64,000 bases of DNA, taken from Lachancea dasiensis (taxonomy: Eukaryota > Ascomycota > Saccharomycetes > Saccharomycetales > Saccharomycetaceae). The notes under the pieces are model-generated. The model had not been told where the DNA came from. It saw nothing but the letters and a program-made list of their open reading frames with translations, and did not search any database. Shown here in pieces: positions 39,394 through 49,928 of the stretch (positions are counted from its first letter, which is position 1; every line of letters begins with the position of its first letter). The stretch lies in assembly GCA_900074725.1 (NCBI GenBank), contig LT598461.1, forward strand, positions 806,001 to 870,000, read 5' to 3'. Both the position numbers and the translations under genes were made by a program.

Positions 39394-40136
39394 ATGTCTG
39401 GTAACGGTGCTCAAGGTACTAAATTCAGAATTTCCGTATGTCTTTGGATGAAGTGAAGTTGAGATGGAGGCGGAAGCGCAGAAGAGAGTTATACCGACTA
39501 GTGTCTGTGGACTATGGCAGCGCAGTTCGACAGTGGAGTCTATATGAGATAGAGGAGAGTGCGGACCATCTTTGTTCTTGAAAAAGAAATTTTTCCGTGG
39601 AAGCCGGGTGGCACAGCATTTCTTCCAGTGTCTGGTCTTGGGCACAGCCGATAGTCGACGAAACTCGCGAAGCTGCTGGTTGTCAAGCTGCCGAGCGTCG
39701 CTTTCCGCCTCAGAGTCTTGGGAGGTGTGGTCTTTTGTTACTAACTAAAATATTCTTTCAACAGCTCGGTTTGCCTACTGGTGCCATCCTTAACTGCGCC
39801 GACAACTCCGGTGCCAGAAACTTGTACATCATGGCTGTCAAGGGTTCCGGCTCTAGATTGAACAGATTGCCAGCCGCTTCTTTGGGAGACATGGTTATGG
39901 CCACTGTCAAGAAGGGTAAGCCTGAATTGAGAAAGAAGGTCATGCCTGCCATTGTCGTTCGTCAATCCAAGCCATGGAGAAGAAAGGACGGTGTCTACTT
40001 GTACTTCGAAGACAACGCCGGTGTCATTGCCAACCCTAAGGGTGAAATGAAGGGTTCTGCCATCACTGGTCCTGTCGGTAAGGAATGTGCCGATTTGTGG
40101 CCAAGAATCGCCTCCAACTCCGGTGTCGTTGTGTAA
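39394..40136 (+). CDS. RPL23: 60S ribosomal protein L23 (uL14), two exons
   Basis: uL14 of the large subunit, at the subunit interface where eIF6 binds. Exon 1 is 39394-39435 (14 codons, [14 protein letters not shown]), the intron is 39436-39764 and exon 2 is 39765-40136. Together they give 137 residues, the same length as S. cerevisiae Rpl23, nearly identical to it, with [38 protein letters not shown] and the end ASNSGVVV. The intron sits at the family's known place. An open frame running into exon 2 from the intron is an artefact. Codon use is extremely biased, as expected. A single copy here equals the pair RPL23A (YBL087C) and RPL23B (YER117W). Confidence 0.98.
39436..39764 (+). other. 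Spliceosomal intron of RPL23
   Basis: 329-nt intron with 5' splice site GTATGT (39436-39441), branch point TACTAAC (39739-39745) and acceptor CAG ending at 39764, 19 bases after the branch point, with a T-rich interval. I saw no box C/D snoRNA in it. Confidence 0.97.
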
Positions 40137-40513
40137 ATCGTCCGAACTTTTGAGTTATTTTGTTAAAGCTAAAGGTTCTTTCTACACGCAATGTATAAGT
40201 AATAAGGTTATCGATTCAATAAAAGTAATCCATCGCATCTAAAGAAAGCTAGGACAAAAGAATGGTGAGACGAGGGTTGTAGTGCCGTTAGATTGCTGAT
40301 AGTATAGACTATCTTGAGCATGTGGTAAAACGCCTAGGCCAGTCCTGATTGCCTTTCGTGTCTACTGGGGCCTCATCCAAAGTACGTTGATCTTGACGTT
40401 AAAAATGTATGTGCTTGTATGTATATAATTATTAAGTGCCACCTTATTGAAAAAAATCCATCTTCCCCTACTTGCAATCAAAATGTCACACCATCCATGA
40501 CCTGATCAAATCT
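40137..40513. promoter_or_regulatory. RPL23 terminator and TEL1 leader
   Basis: 377 bp between two same-strand genes. A five-codon upstream ORF lies just before TEL1 (listed separately). Nothing else is recognised. Confidence 0.5.
40483..40500 (+). promoter_or_regulatory. Five-codon upstream ORF before TEL1
   Basis: ATG TCA CAC CAT CCA TGA, preceded by the favourable AATCAAA, ends 13 bases before the TEL1 ATG at 40514. Such a short leader ORF so close to the main start should lower TEL1 translation unless bypassed by leaky scanning. Its use depends on where transcription starts. Confidence 0.5.
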
Positions 40514-43500
40514 ATGGACTCCTCTCTGGTTCCATCTATTGTAGATCTTCTATCTTCTGGTAAGCTCAAGGAAAGAAATCACGGTCTCGATGAGTTGACG
40601 ACGTTGTTGAAACAAGACCCTGGGAAATTGCCTCCAAAATATTTGTACTCGATACTAGAAATCCTAGTAGAAATCGTGGAGCTAGAACGGGTGAAGTACG
40701 AGAAACTGGTTGCAGACGAGTCGGAGACCACAGCAAGCAGAAGAACAGCCGTAGAAAACCGACTTTCTTCTGCGTCTTACGTCTTGAGACTGGTAGTCCT
40801 CACTACCAACTCCAAATTCAAGTCAAAGCATGTCAAATTTCTGGTGACTTTACTACCAGAGCTGATGGCAGTTTCACAATCGCCAAAGCTGCTCACGGGT
40901 GTTTCGGTCCACCTCCTCTGTGCGCTGGAGTCACTGGTGAATAGCGAATGTTTTCAATTAAAATTCGAGCCTCACCAATGGGCGACTCTTGTTCGAAAAT
41001 CCTGTGCTTATTTGGCCTCACAATTGGATTTCTCGCTAAACAATAATGACATTCATTATCTTCTCAATATTCTGAACACGTTATTGCACTTGGACTCCGC
41101 AAATCTTCCCGAAGTTGAATCCGATTTTATGGAACCCTTAATAAAAATCCTACAACGCTCCCATATGGAGAACGGGTGCACCAAATCGCTACTACGACTC
41201 GTAAACAGCTACGTTTTGTTCAACCACCTGGTTAACTATGTTAATTGCCTCGAAGTGCTGGAGTCAACTATGCGCTATGTGGTCCGGATAGGAAAAATGA
41301 ATACCGACGGAATTGATCGTGAACTGGCCATTTTTAATGTTTACCTGAGTTCTTTGGCTAATTTTCGCAGACTAGCTCCCACCCAGAAAAATGAGATCCC
41401 CGTGCACCCTGAGCCCGAACGATTTATCCAAATATTCGAGGACTACATAAATACCACCTTGTCCAACATTGATCCATTGGCCCTCAAAGTATCATCCTAT
41501 CAATTCGCGAATGTTTCAGATCGAATGGAGTGGCTTGAATATGAAGCCTTTCAGCTGGATCGTAGCTCCGAAATAGTGCCATCTTTGACCTTATTTGCAA
41601 TTTGCGAGATATTAGCGACTTACTATCAAATAAGTGATGCAAAAAGTGTGGAGGAGGAGGGCCTTCTTTTCAAAAGATCAAGGAAAAATCTGTCGTTTGA
41701 ATCTATTTTATGGGAGACTCTCAACCCAGCATCCTTTATATCCAAATGTCTTGAGAGCTCTGACAAAAACTTCCAACTGATTGCACTTCAAGTTTGTGGT
41801 TTTTACGCAGCGTCTCATGACTTTGAAGGATTTCAAATAGATCAGTTGGTGACTTTGATAATTCAGAGGTTCAAGGATCCAAGAATGGAAGGCTGGGTAT
41901 GTTTTGCGCTAACGCCGCTGCTGTCTAGCTCCAAGTCTGAGATACCGCCACAATTGACGCAAAAGATTTTCCATTTGACCCTTCCCCTAGTAAAGTCTAT
42001 CGAAACATGCCGAAGCGCCTGTGCTCTAATAAAATGCCTGCTTGAGTTTCATAGCAGTGACTTGGTGACAGACAGTTTAATTGTGCAACAAGTTAATAAC
42101 CTGTACGAGCTTTCTGATGTGAATGGGCCCGCATTGCTCAATAATGAGGCTTTTTTGTTTTGGATGCATTTGTATATCTTCGAGCCCTTTAGACCAGCAA
42201 CACACATCTCTGCTTACACCAAAACAACCTCATGGCTGATTTCGAAATGGAAGTACGTCGATTTCAGTAAATCAGAGCAATCGCAATTTCACGTATTTAT
42301 TGCCTGGCTGGCTGGCGTAAACTCGGCTGATCTGGAGAGAGGAGCCATTGACCATTTCTCACCTCAATTTGGTCTTTACTATCTCAACTGGGAGCGCTAC
42401 TCTCAGGAGCGTGAGTTTTTGCTAGGGCGTCCGAGTTATCTTCCTCAAAGAGCACAGAACTCTCTAGTTGTGCCCAAAGCTTCTATTGATACCACTCAAC
42501 TAAGGAATGTTATGAAAATGTTTGTCACATATATCAGCGAAGCAACTGACAGTGATATGACCAGAATAAAATGGTGTTGTAAAGCAGTTAAGTTAATGTT
42601 TCAACTTGTGGGCCATCCAACTTTGACCGAGCAGATCAGGGAACTAGAATGCGAAATAATTAAAGCCGCACGCAGAATTACAGACCCTTTGGTGTTCCTC
42701 TCGCAAGATATTCTCAACGAACTTTACACACTCAAGACGGTGACCGTTCGGTCGCACATTTTTTTTTCAAACCTTACGATCCCGAGCTTGTTGAGCGTTT
42801 TAGGCAGTATTCTTCTAGAGCAAGCGAAGTTACCCAATAGTACCGACGCAATGGACAATTTCGAGAACTCACGCGAAAGAAAATCTCAAAGTTCAACACC
42901 AGCAATGCCTGAGAGGATCATCGCTACAATTGACGGCCCAGTTATAGATTGTGTTTTGCGGCTTATGTGCTTAAAAGGCTCTACACTGGTTGGAGAAACT
43001 AGAGAAGATAAGCTTAACAACTTAGTGGTGTTCTTGGGGAATATTCCAGATAACTGCATCTTTGCATCAGTGCCTGCGGTCATAAGGTTCATGAAAAGTG
43101 CCGGCCCATTCGAGTCTGAATTGAGCTCTATGGGGCGCTTGACGCAAATATTAGGATCGGCACTCTTAAGTCCCAAATACAATACGTCCGATGTTTCAAT
43201 ATCAAGGTTAGCAGCTTTTCTGGACTCTACGCGGTGGGCTTGGCTCCCTGGCACATTCCAGCAGCTACACTCCGATTCAATTGATATTCTGGATTGGCTC
43301 ACTACAAAGCTCAATGAGAACAGTTTCAGTGGAATTTTGGCTCTCACAGATATGTCAACTCTATTACTCAATATGCTCAGATTTCACGACCTTTCGAGCG
43401 GAAGCTTTGTGGGAGGAAAGCAAAAAATTTTTGGTTCTCTCATCAATTGCTTGCGCCGTTTACCTTTGCACGCAGTTATCAGCGCTGTTCAAGGGTTCCA

Positions 43501-46500
43501 GAACTACTTGGCTAAGATTAGTTTAAAAAATCAAATTATCGTATTTTCGGAGTTTGCAGAAATATTCCAGCCCTTGGAAGATGCTATAGAAATACCTGCG
43601 TTTCACTCGATGCTTTTGTCCAAATCGGAAATGGCTGCCGGCCATCAAGTTGTCTTGGCAGCTCTTGATCTGTTGCAACGACATAGCCGTGCTATATCTC
43701 AACCATACGTGGATCAATGTCTTGACATACTCGCTAAGTCGAGCGGGTTAGAAAGTAGGCAAGAGCTTTTTCACTTATTTCGCTTTGAAATTATTGATCA
43801 CTGGTACAACCTAAGCTTAACTACGCCAAGTCCAAACTTTGAGCGGTGGGAGATATCGGCATTTGGTTTTGAATCAAGGAACATATTTGTGAAGCGCTAC
43901 TCCATTGAGCTTTCAAGTTTTTGTTTTGCTAATAACCACCAACTCTCTTTTCTTATCGAGAGTTTACGTGCAGCTACTGAAAAAAATGATAGAAGCCTTC
44001 TTGAAGATTGCCTCCATTTAACTATCCCGTTAGGTCATTTACTAGCTAAAGATTTCGACTTCATTCACAAACAGCACAAGCAGGCACTCGGCAAGCGCTA
44101 CGCCTCTCTCAATAAAGATCTTGCTAGAGAAATTGCATACTGGGTTCTTCATTTCACAAAGTGGGATTCTATTGATGTGCTGCGAAGAATTTTTAATGGT
44201 CTAGGTTCCAAACCCACGTTATCCACAACACTCTTAGCCTGTTCTACTACCTCACTCAGGGTCCATAGCAACTTGCAACTGGATTCAGAACTATCGGTGA
44301 CTATACTTAAGGCTCACGTCCATGCGCACCACCTCGATGCATTGGACCTGAGTTTTTTACTATTCAGAATAGCGTCAGAGATGAAAAGTACCACTGTACC
44401 TAGTCTGAGGGTAAACAAGCTGAGGCAGATAAAGTGTTTGATTTTGCTCTTTGAAAAATCTCTGGAAGCTTGTAGTGCTCTTCCAAAAGTGGTTCGTTAC
44501 TTGACTCACATTCTGCGTGGTGAAGAACTGTTTGGCGAGTTCGTGGATTTGTTACACTTTATCATCTTGTTGAACTTCAATCACATAACTGAGGTCATTG
44601 AGATGTATTTGGCAATTTTCACTTTCTTTCTGGGAAAACATGGAATGCCCATAGCTCGGGTTACTGCTGCTCTTGAAACAAATTTATCTTCCCAAGATGA
44701 CGTTTTGGCGGTGATGTATTCCAGTACTTGGAAGGCTTGTTTGGGCGTCTTGAAGGGAGATAGTTTGGATTCGCGTGTTTATTTAAATGATGAGCTCTTG
44801 AAAGTTGATCAACCGTCAGAGGACAGATATTTGTTGCTATCCAACCTCTTTGAATTCCACTCAAAACCTGAGCCATTTCCTCTAAACTTTACCTACTCTC
44901 AGCAGGTAACTTTAAATCTGATTGATCCACCGTGCCGGCTAGGTGAGGTGGAGACCAATTTCAACCAGTGGCGAGGTTACTACGTTGGTGGTTTTTATTT
45001 GAAAAATGCGTGCATTCCCAAGGCATTGAAATGCCACCCGCTTACGTCTTCACCAGACTGCCAAAAGTCACATCTGCAACGATTGATAAACAGTTTGATT
45101 TCATCATATTCTCAATCAGAAGAACCTGACTCATATCTAGCACTTTCATCTGCACTTGCTTTGTCGTCGGAGGCACTAGCCAAATATTCCTTTGATAAAA
45201 CGTCCCCTGACGTAGGACTATCCTCGACGATACCAATCTACATGCACTTAACAACTCGCGAATTTCGTCTGCTTCCTCTCAATGAGCCATTGTTCAAGGG
45301 AACTACGGCACATCATGAAGCCGGCATTGGCCACATTTCTCACGATAAATGGATTGCAGTCCTGATTTGTGAAGTTAGCCAAGAGCTCGAACTTATTTTA
45401 CCAGGGTTCTGCTGCTTCGCAGTTTTAGCATCACAGGACACTTCAATCGCCGAGTCAATGCTGCTAGACCTGCTTTTGATTTTAGAGAATTTAAACCAAA
45501 GAAACGGTTCAGCTTTCTTTCAAAAATTATTGAAGATTGGCCCAAGCTTGATTCGAGTCACAGATATGGTGGATTTTAAAATGAAAGCATCCTTTCTTCT
45601 ACGCGTATTCTCTACAGTTCAAAGGGAAAGTGGCCAAGGTAACAGAAGCTTCTCAGTGATCTACAATGAACTCGACCTACGAGCGTTTTATAAATTGGCA
45701 TCCAGCGCGGGGAAGCCAGTACTGGCTTACATGATTTTTGAGGAGTGTTCAGATGGTCTAGATGGCAGCGACTTACCGACACTGCAAAATGTATTTGAAG
45801 CTGTCGGAGACTTCGATTTGATGCAATCCCTTCCAGTCAACCCTTCAATCGATTACGCTTTATCTTCTGTCGCTAAATTTGATGCAAGAAGCTTCAAAAA
45901 CTTCATATTTAACAACTGCAAGTTCAACGTTGATAGCATCTTAGATAGGGGCCCACAGCTGGGTGATCTCATCAGGACTAGTAATCTCAATGGCTTTAGT
46001 GGTTTGGCAGAGATTCTTGGCAGTGCAGACGCAATGCACTCGAAAAGAACAAACAATGAAGCCTTCCAGTGGAGCTTGAGACTTGGTAAGTGGGATTTAC
46101 CTGCTCCTGAGGAGTTCAATTCCGCTTCTGGGGCCCTTTACTCTCTGTTGAAAAACGTTCAAGGGAAGCCAGCGGAAATTATGAATCTTTCTCGTTCTCA
46201 TTTAAGCTCTGTGGTCCATAAGGCTTCTTTATTTCTCAAGCAGGATGAATGGGCAGCCTCTCTTACCACTATTTTATGCATTGAACTATTTAATAGCCAT
46301 TGCGACCAGCCCCAATATCTTCGATCACTTATGGAACAGACACAAAATTTCGACTTGAAGCGAATGGAGAACGCAGCTTTTACTGACCACCAAATTTACA
46401 TGAAAGCCCGTCAAATGTTTCTTAGCCTTTTAAGTGACGCTTCCGTCGTCCAAGCTTGTGAATGTGTTGAGTTGGCAAACTATGCTAGTATTGCCAGACA

Positions 46501-48820
46501 AAGTAACGACGTACACGAGTCGTTGACAGCGGCGATGTTGCTCGACAGGAAAGCTGGTGTTCTCGGTACTATGACGGAGGACACATATTGGAATCAGCTG
46601 GCTACCTTAGAAGGCGCTCAAGCTCTTTGGTTACAGGGTGAGCATCAAATCGCGATTTCAATGCTTAGGAAGCTGCTCCACGAAAAAAAAGAACCTTCAT
46701 TCGTTACAACAGCATCCGAAATTGGAGGGGTTCAAATATCTTCCGTTCAGTTAAGAGCACTACTGGTTGAGTGGTCATCTTTTTTACGTAAAGAAAATGC
46801 CCAATCAATTTATGCCAAGTACATCTCAGAGACGACTAGCAATATATCCACTGTTGAAAGTTACGATGATAGAGCTGAAATATTCATAAAATTTGGGGAG
46901 TTCTGCTTTCAGCAGTTAAGACGTCTTGAAGATGACGACACCGTCCATGAAAGGCGGAAAAGATCCAAGCGTGGTAATACGGAACTAAGCAGTCTACTGG
47001 AACTTGTAAGAGATGCAAACATTAGCGATCAAGATAGAAAGGACGCTAAAAAGCACTATAATAGATTAAAGCTCCAAATCGAACAGGATGAAGATTTTTT
47101 GGCAAGTCGCACCAAACAAGAACAGCTGTTTACTTGGAAGTCAATTCACTTCTACTTGAGTGCTCTAGTATACGGCACTCAATTGGACGAAAACATTTTA
47201 GATAAATTTTGCGGCATCTGGTTTCAGTACGCCGAGGACGGGGAGCTAAATTCTAAGTTATACCATGAAATTAGCTCAATTCCGAGCTTTAAGTTTATTC
47301 CGTGGGTCAATCAACTAACTTCGCGTCTTAATATGGACAACACACCTTTCCAACGAAATTTGCAGCTGACTTTGAAAAGAGTCATGTTCAAACTTCCCAA
47401 CGAGACGTTGTACCCACTTGTTAGCCTCAAACTGTATAAACAGTCTCAGGCGATAGAAGATCCGTTCATTGAGCTCAAAGTAAAAGCAGTGGAAAAGCTT
47501 TTCAAAGAACTGGAGAAATATGATAATGGGAAATTTTCAAGATTCTACCTAGACCCGATCGAGGAGTTTTGTGAAAGATCAGTTGAACTTTCATCTTTGA
47601 AAATTGCAAAATCCAGCCGCAGTATTGACCTAGCGAACTTGAAGTCGGGAAATTATTGGTTAGAATCAATAAAACGACGAAATTTATCCCTACCAACTGA
47701 TCCAATTCCAATTACATGCTCTGCCGATGGGCGCAAACCTCGAGCAACCATAACGGGCCTCGAACCTGTTGTATCAATATCCACGTCTGGTCTCTCTTTA
47801 CCAAAAATTGCGACGTTTTATCTCTCCGATGGCTCGAAGCATAAAGTTCTTATGAAAGGCAGTAACGATGACTTGAGGCAAGATTCTATTATGGAACAGG
47901 TCTTCAAGCAAGTCAATCAAATTCTGAAAAAAAATCCACAAACGCGAAAGCGAAGCCTTCGAATAAGGACGTACGAGGTTGTACCGCTAGGGCCGCAAGC
48001 CGGTTTGATTGAGTTTGTGCCGAAGTCAGTATCGCTACATGCTGTCTTGAACTTCTTACACGATAAAGACGAGCTTACTTTTGATAAGGCGAGGAAAATG
48101 ATGAAGCAAGTTCAAAGTAAGCCAGTTGAAGAAAAGATTGCTATGTATCTGAAGATCACTGACTCAATTAAGCCTCGGCTGCGGCACTTTTTCTTGGATT
48201 CATTCTGTGATTCGCGAGACTGGTTAGAGGCAAAATATGCCTATACCAAGGGAGTAGTAACAACATCCATAGTGGGCTACATATTAGGCCTCGGTGATAG
48301 ACATCTCAACAATATTTTGCTTGATGTGTCAAACGGAGAACCGGTCCATATTGATTTGGGCGTTGCGTTCGACCAAGGAAGACTTCTACCTATTCCAGAA
48401 TTAGTTCCCTTCCGATTAACAAGAGAAATTGTAGATGGATTAGGCGTTACGGGAGTTGAAGGAGTGTTTCGCCGGAATTGCGAAAGGGTCTTTTCAGTTT
48501 TGCATTCAGAGCGTGAGAGAGTGATGAATGTGCTCAACGTTCTGAAGTGGGATCCCTTATACTCCTGGGTCGTGTCCCCACTGCGAAAGCGAAAGCTTCA
48601 GGTTAATATATCAGACGACAGCGAATATCGTGACATAAATGCTCATAAGGGTTCACCGGCAAGGGACAATGATGAATCTATGCGCGCGCTTAAAGATGTG
48701 CAAAGCAAATTGGAGGGACGTGGTTTGAGCGTCGAGGCAACAGTCGAAGAGCTGATTCAACAAGCCACAGATGTAAGTAATTTGGCCAGCATATACATGG
48801 GGTGGTCACCCTTCTACTGA
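40514..48820 (+). CDS. TEL1: PIKK-family checkpoint kinase Tel1 (ATM)
   Basis: Tel1/ATM is recruited by Mre11-Rad50-Xrs2 to double-strand breaks and short telomeres and phosphorylates SQ/TQ sites. The 2768-residue protein (S. cerevisiae 2787) begins with the TAN motif at about residues 12-35 (LLSSGKLKERNHGLDELTTL), followed by a long HEAT solenoid and FAT region. The PI3-kinase-like domain spans about 2430-2735: MKGSNDDLRQDSIMEQVF, the catalytic loop GLGDRHLNNIL near 2592, and HIDLGVAFDQG, where DLG replaces DFG as in other Tel1/ATM proteins. The FATC domain closes the protein (EELIQQATDVSNLASIYMGW, SPFY). The frame is open to a TTG at 40472, but the first ATG is 40514. No stop or shift interrupts 8.3 kb. 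Position matches YBL088C. Confidence 0.97.
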   Translation: MDSSLVPSIVDLLSSGKLKERNHGLDELTTLLKQDPGKLPPKYLYSILEILVEIVELERVKYEKLVADESETTASRRTAVENRLSSASYVLRLVVLTTNSKFKSKHVKFLVTLLPELMAVSQSPKLLTGVSVHLLCALESLVNSECFQLKFEPHQWATLVRKSCAYLASQLDFSLNNNDIHYLLNILNTLLHLDSANLPEVESDFMEPLIKILQRSHMENGCTKSLLRLVNSYVLFNHLVNYVNCLEVLESTMRYVVRIGKMNTDGIDRELAIFNVYLSSLANFRRLAPTQKNEIPVHPEPERFIQIFEDYINTTLSNIDPLALKVSSYQFANVSDRMEWLEYEAFQLDRSSEIVPSLTLFAICEILATYYQISDAKSVEEEGLLFKRSRKNLSFESILWETLNPASFISKCLESSDKNFQLIALQVCGFYAASHDFEGFQIDQLVTLIIQRFKDPRMEGWVCFALTPLLSSSKSEIPPQLTQKIFHLTLPLVKSIETCRSACALIKCLLEFHSSDLVTDSLIVQQVNNLYELSDVNGPALLNNEAFLFWMHLYIFEPFRPATHISAYTKTTSWLISKWKYVDFSKSEQSQFHVFIAWLAGVNSADLERGAIDHFSPQFGLYYLNWERYSQEREFLLGRPSYLPQRAQNSLVVPKASIDTTQLRNVMKMFVTYISEATDSDMTRIKWCCKAVKLMFQLVGHPTLTEQIRELECEIIKAARRITDPLVFLSQDILNELYTLKTVTVRSHIFFSNLTIPSLLSVLGSILLEQAKLPNSTDAMDNFENSRERKSQSSTPAMPERIIATIDGPVIDCVLRLMCLKGSTLVGETREDKLNNLVVFLGNIPDNCIFASVPAVIRFMKSAGPFESELSSMGRLTQILGSALLSPKYNTSDVSISRLAAFLDSTRWAWLPGTFQQLHSDSIDILDWLTTKLNENSFSGILALTDMSTLLLNMLRFHDLSSGSFVGGKQKIFGSLINCLRRLPLHAVISAVQGFQNYLAKISLKNQIIVFSEFAEIFQPLEDAIEIPAFHSMLLSKSEMAAGHQVVLAALDLLQRHSRAISQPYVDQCLDILAKSSGLESRQELFHLFRFEIIDHWYNLSLTTPSPNFERWEISAFGFESRNIFVKRYSIELSSFCFANNHQLSFLIESLRAATEKNDRSLLEDCLHLTIPLGHLLAKDFDFIHKQHKQALGKRYASLNKDLAREIAYWVLHFTKWDSIDVLRRIFNGLGSKPTLSTTLLACSTTSLRVHSNLQLDSELSVTILKAHVHAHHLDALDLSFLLFRIASEMKSTTVPSLRVNKLRQIKCLILLFEKSLEACSALPKVVRYLTHILRGEELFGEFVDLLHFIILLNFNHITEVIEMYLAIFTFFLGKHGMPIARVTAALETNLSSQDDVLAVMYSSTWKACLGVLKGDSLDSRVYLNDELLKVDQPSEDRYLLLSNLFEFHSKPEPFPLNFTYSQQVTLNLIDPPCRLGEVETNFNQWRGYYVGGFYLKNACIPKALKCHPLTSSPDCQKSHLQRLINSLISSYSQSEEPDSYLALSSALALSSEALAKYSFDKTSPDVGLSSTIPIYMHLTTREFRLLPLNEPLFKGTTAHHEAGIGHISHDKWIAVLICEVSQELELILPGFCCFAVLASQDTSIAESMLLDLLLILENLNQRNGSAFFQKLLKIGPSLIRVTDMVDFKMKASFLLRVFSTVQRESGQGNRSFSVIYNELDLRAFYKLASSAGKPVLAYMIFEECSDGLDGSDLPTLQNVFEAVGDFDLMQSLPVNPSIDYALSSVAKFDARSFKNFIFNNCKFNVDSILDRGPQLGDLIRTSNLNGFSGLAEILGSADAMHSKRTNNEAFQWSLRLGKWDLPAPEEFNSASGALYSLLKNVQGKPAEIMNLSRSHLSSVVHKASLFLKQDEWAASLTTILCIELFNSHCDQPQYLRSLMEQTQNFDLKRMENAAFTDHQIYMKARQMFLSLLSDASVVQACECVELANYASIARQSNDVHESLTAAMLLDRKAGVLGTMTEDTYWNQLATLEGAQALWLQGEHQIAISMLRKLLHEKKEPSFVTTASEIGGVQISSVQLRALLVEWSSFLRKENAQSIYAKYISETTSNISTVESYDDRAEIFIKFGEFCFQQLRRLEDDDTVHERRKRSKRGNTELSSLLELVRDANISDQDRKDAKKHYNRLKLQIEQDEDFLASRTKQEQLFTWKSIHFYLSALVYGTQLDENILDKFCGIWFQYAEDGELNSKLYHEISSIPSFKFIPWVNQLTSRLNMDNTPFQRNLQLTLKRVMFKLPNETLYPLVSLKLYKQSQAIEDPFIELKVKAVEKLFKELEKYDNGKFSRFYLDPIEEFCERSVELSSLKIAKSSRSIDLANLKSGNYWLESIKRRNLSLPTDPIPITCSADGRKPRATITGLEPVVSISTSGLSLPKIATFYLSDGSKHKVLMKGSNDDLRQDSIMEQVFKQVNQILKKNPQTRKRSLRIRTYEVVPLGPQAGLIEFVPKSVSLHAVLNFLHDKDELTFDKARKMMKQVQSKPVEEKIAMYLKITDSIKPRLRHFFLDSFCDSRDWLEAKYAYTKGVVTTSIVGYILGLGDRHLNNILLDVSNGEPVHIDLGVAFDQGRLLPIPELVPFRLTREIVDGLGVTGVEGVFRRNCERVFSVLHSERERVMNVLNVLKWDPLYSWVVSPLRKRKLQVNISDDSEYRDINAHKGSPARDNDESMRALKDVQSKLEGRGLSVEATVEELIQQATDVSNLASIYMGWSPFY

Positions 48821-48902
48821 TAGTATTTTGAAATTGTATGGTCCAGTCCATACCAAATGATTGTATAACATATCAATATTTAGAAAACACCATATTCGAT
48901 AC

Positions 48903-49928
48903 TTAAATCGAAGTTCCATCTACCAGCTCCACGTAATTACTGGGAATAATTCCGGTCTCTCCATTAGACCTTTTGGCCTTCCACCATCTGCCCTCAATGT
49001 CCCCGACCCTGAGAATCTCACCTTGCTCGAATGACACTTCATACGCATCATTAGAGTCTGCGGTGTAGGTGTATAACGCTTTCGCTGTGTAAGGGAAACT
49101 ACCTAGTTCATCACCAGCGTCACTATAAAGCCCCAATGTGTCACCCATCGTAGTTTCCGTGTTGCCGTTAGTTGTGTCTGTGAAAAATGTGTTGGTATTA
49201 TGTGCATTTGGGATTTGATGTGGGAGTGATGGCGGTGCGGGTGGCTCAGCATTCTCGAATCCATTCAACGCGGTTGAGGACACGTATTGTTGTGAATGGT
49301 TGTCTATGTTAAAGCTGGTGGAGTGTGGTATTGGCTCATTATAAGGCCCAACACGCGGCGAAATAGAATACCTCGAGGTATTACGCGGTATTGCCTGAGG
49401 TCGGTCAATCAGAGCGATTGAAGACTCGAGAACAGAGTGACGAATTCCCTTCAACGAATATGAATCAACCCACCTATTGGAAGGAGATGCGTTGTCGGCA
49501 CCAAAATAGAAAAGCCAAATCGCGTTTATCATCGATAGCAAGATTAACCCGGCAGATGCAGCGCCCATTCTAGAGCCATCACGATAAATCAGGTCCCCAG
49601 TACTGTTCGTGGTGTATATAAACGCGATGGCCAAAGCGCTAGAGAGAAAAGTCTTGTAGTATTCGATCAAATCGTAGCAGTACAGCACAAAAATTGCAAT
49701 TAGAATCAGCAGTTGGAAGACAAGGCCCCACCATGCAAATGGCGGATAATTTGAGCTTCCTGAAGCGGCCGCCACAGATCCTGCGAAAGCAATGATCCAG
49801 GAGATCAGGGCCAAGGACAGCAATGAGATAGCAAATGGGTCTGTGAACAAGTTGGCTAACCTGAACTCATGCAACCTGTGAGGATTGCTGCGCATTTTCT
49901 TGGCTTCTAGACGATTAGGTATCGGCAT
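48903..49928 (-). CDS. SHO1: HOG-pathway osmosensor Sho1
   Basis: Sho1 is the plasma-membrane adaptor of the SHO1 branch of the HOG pathway; its SH3 domain binds Pbs2, and its membrane part works with Msb2, Hkr1 and Opy2. The 341-residue protein (S. cerevisiae 367) has four membrane spans at about 32-53, 66-88, 93-111 and 124-144. A linker of about 135 residues follows, then the SH3 domain at about 282-340 (KALYTYTADSNDAYEVSFEQ, GRWWKAKRSNGETGIIPSNY). The frame is open upstream to a GTG at 49946; the first ATG is 49928 (MPIPNRLEAKK). The stop lies 82 bp from that of TEL1, convergent. Position matches YER118C and is the last gene of the chromosome II/V block here. Confidence 0.97.
   Translation of the reverse strand: MPIPNRLEAKKMRSNPHRLHEFRLANLFTDPFAISLLSLALISWIIAFAGSVAAASGSSNYPPFAWWGLVFQLLILIAIFVLYCYDLIEYYKTFLSSALAIAFIYTTNSTGDLIYRDGSRMGAASAGLILLSMINAIWLFYFGADNASPSNRWVDSYSLKGIRHSVLESSIALIDRPQAIPRNTSRYSISPRVGPYNEPIPHSTSFNIDNHSQQYVSSTALNGFENAEPPAPPSLPHQIPNAHNTNTFFTDTTNGNTETTMGDTLGLYSDAGDELGSFPYTAKALYTYTADSNDAYEVSFEQGEILRVGDIEGRWWKAKRSNGETGIIPSNYVELVDGTSI

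Noticed and set aside
39597-39764. Open frame running from the RPL23 intron into exon 2
   Set aside because: Splice signals and exact agreement with the 137-residue protein show that 39436-39764 is intron; the upstream open part is chance.
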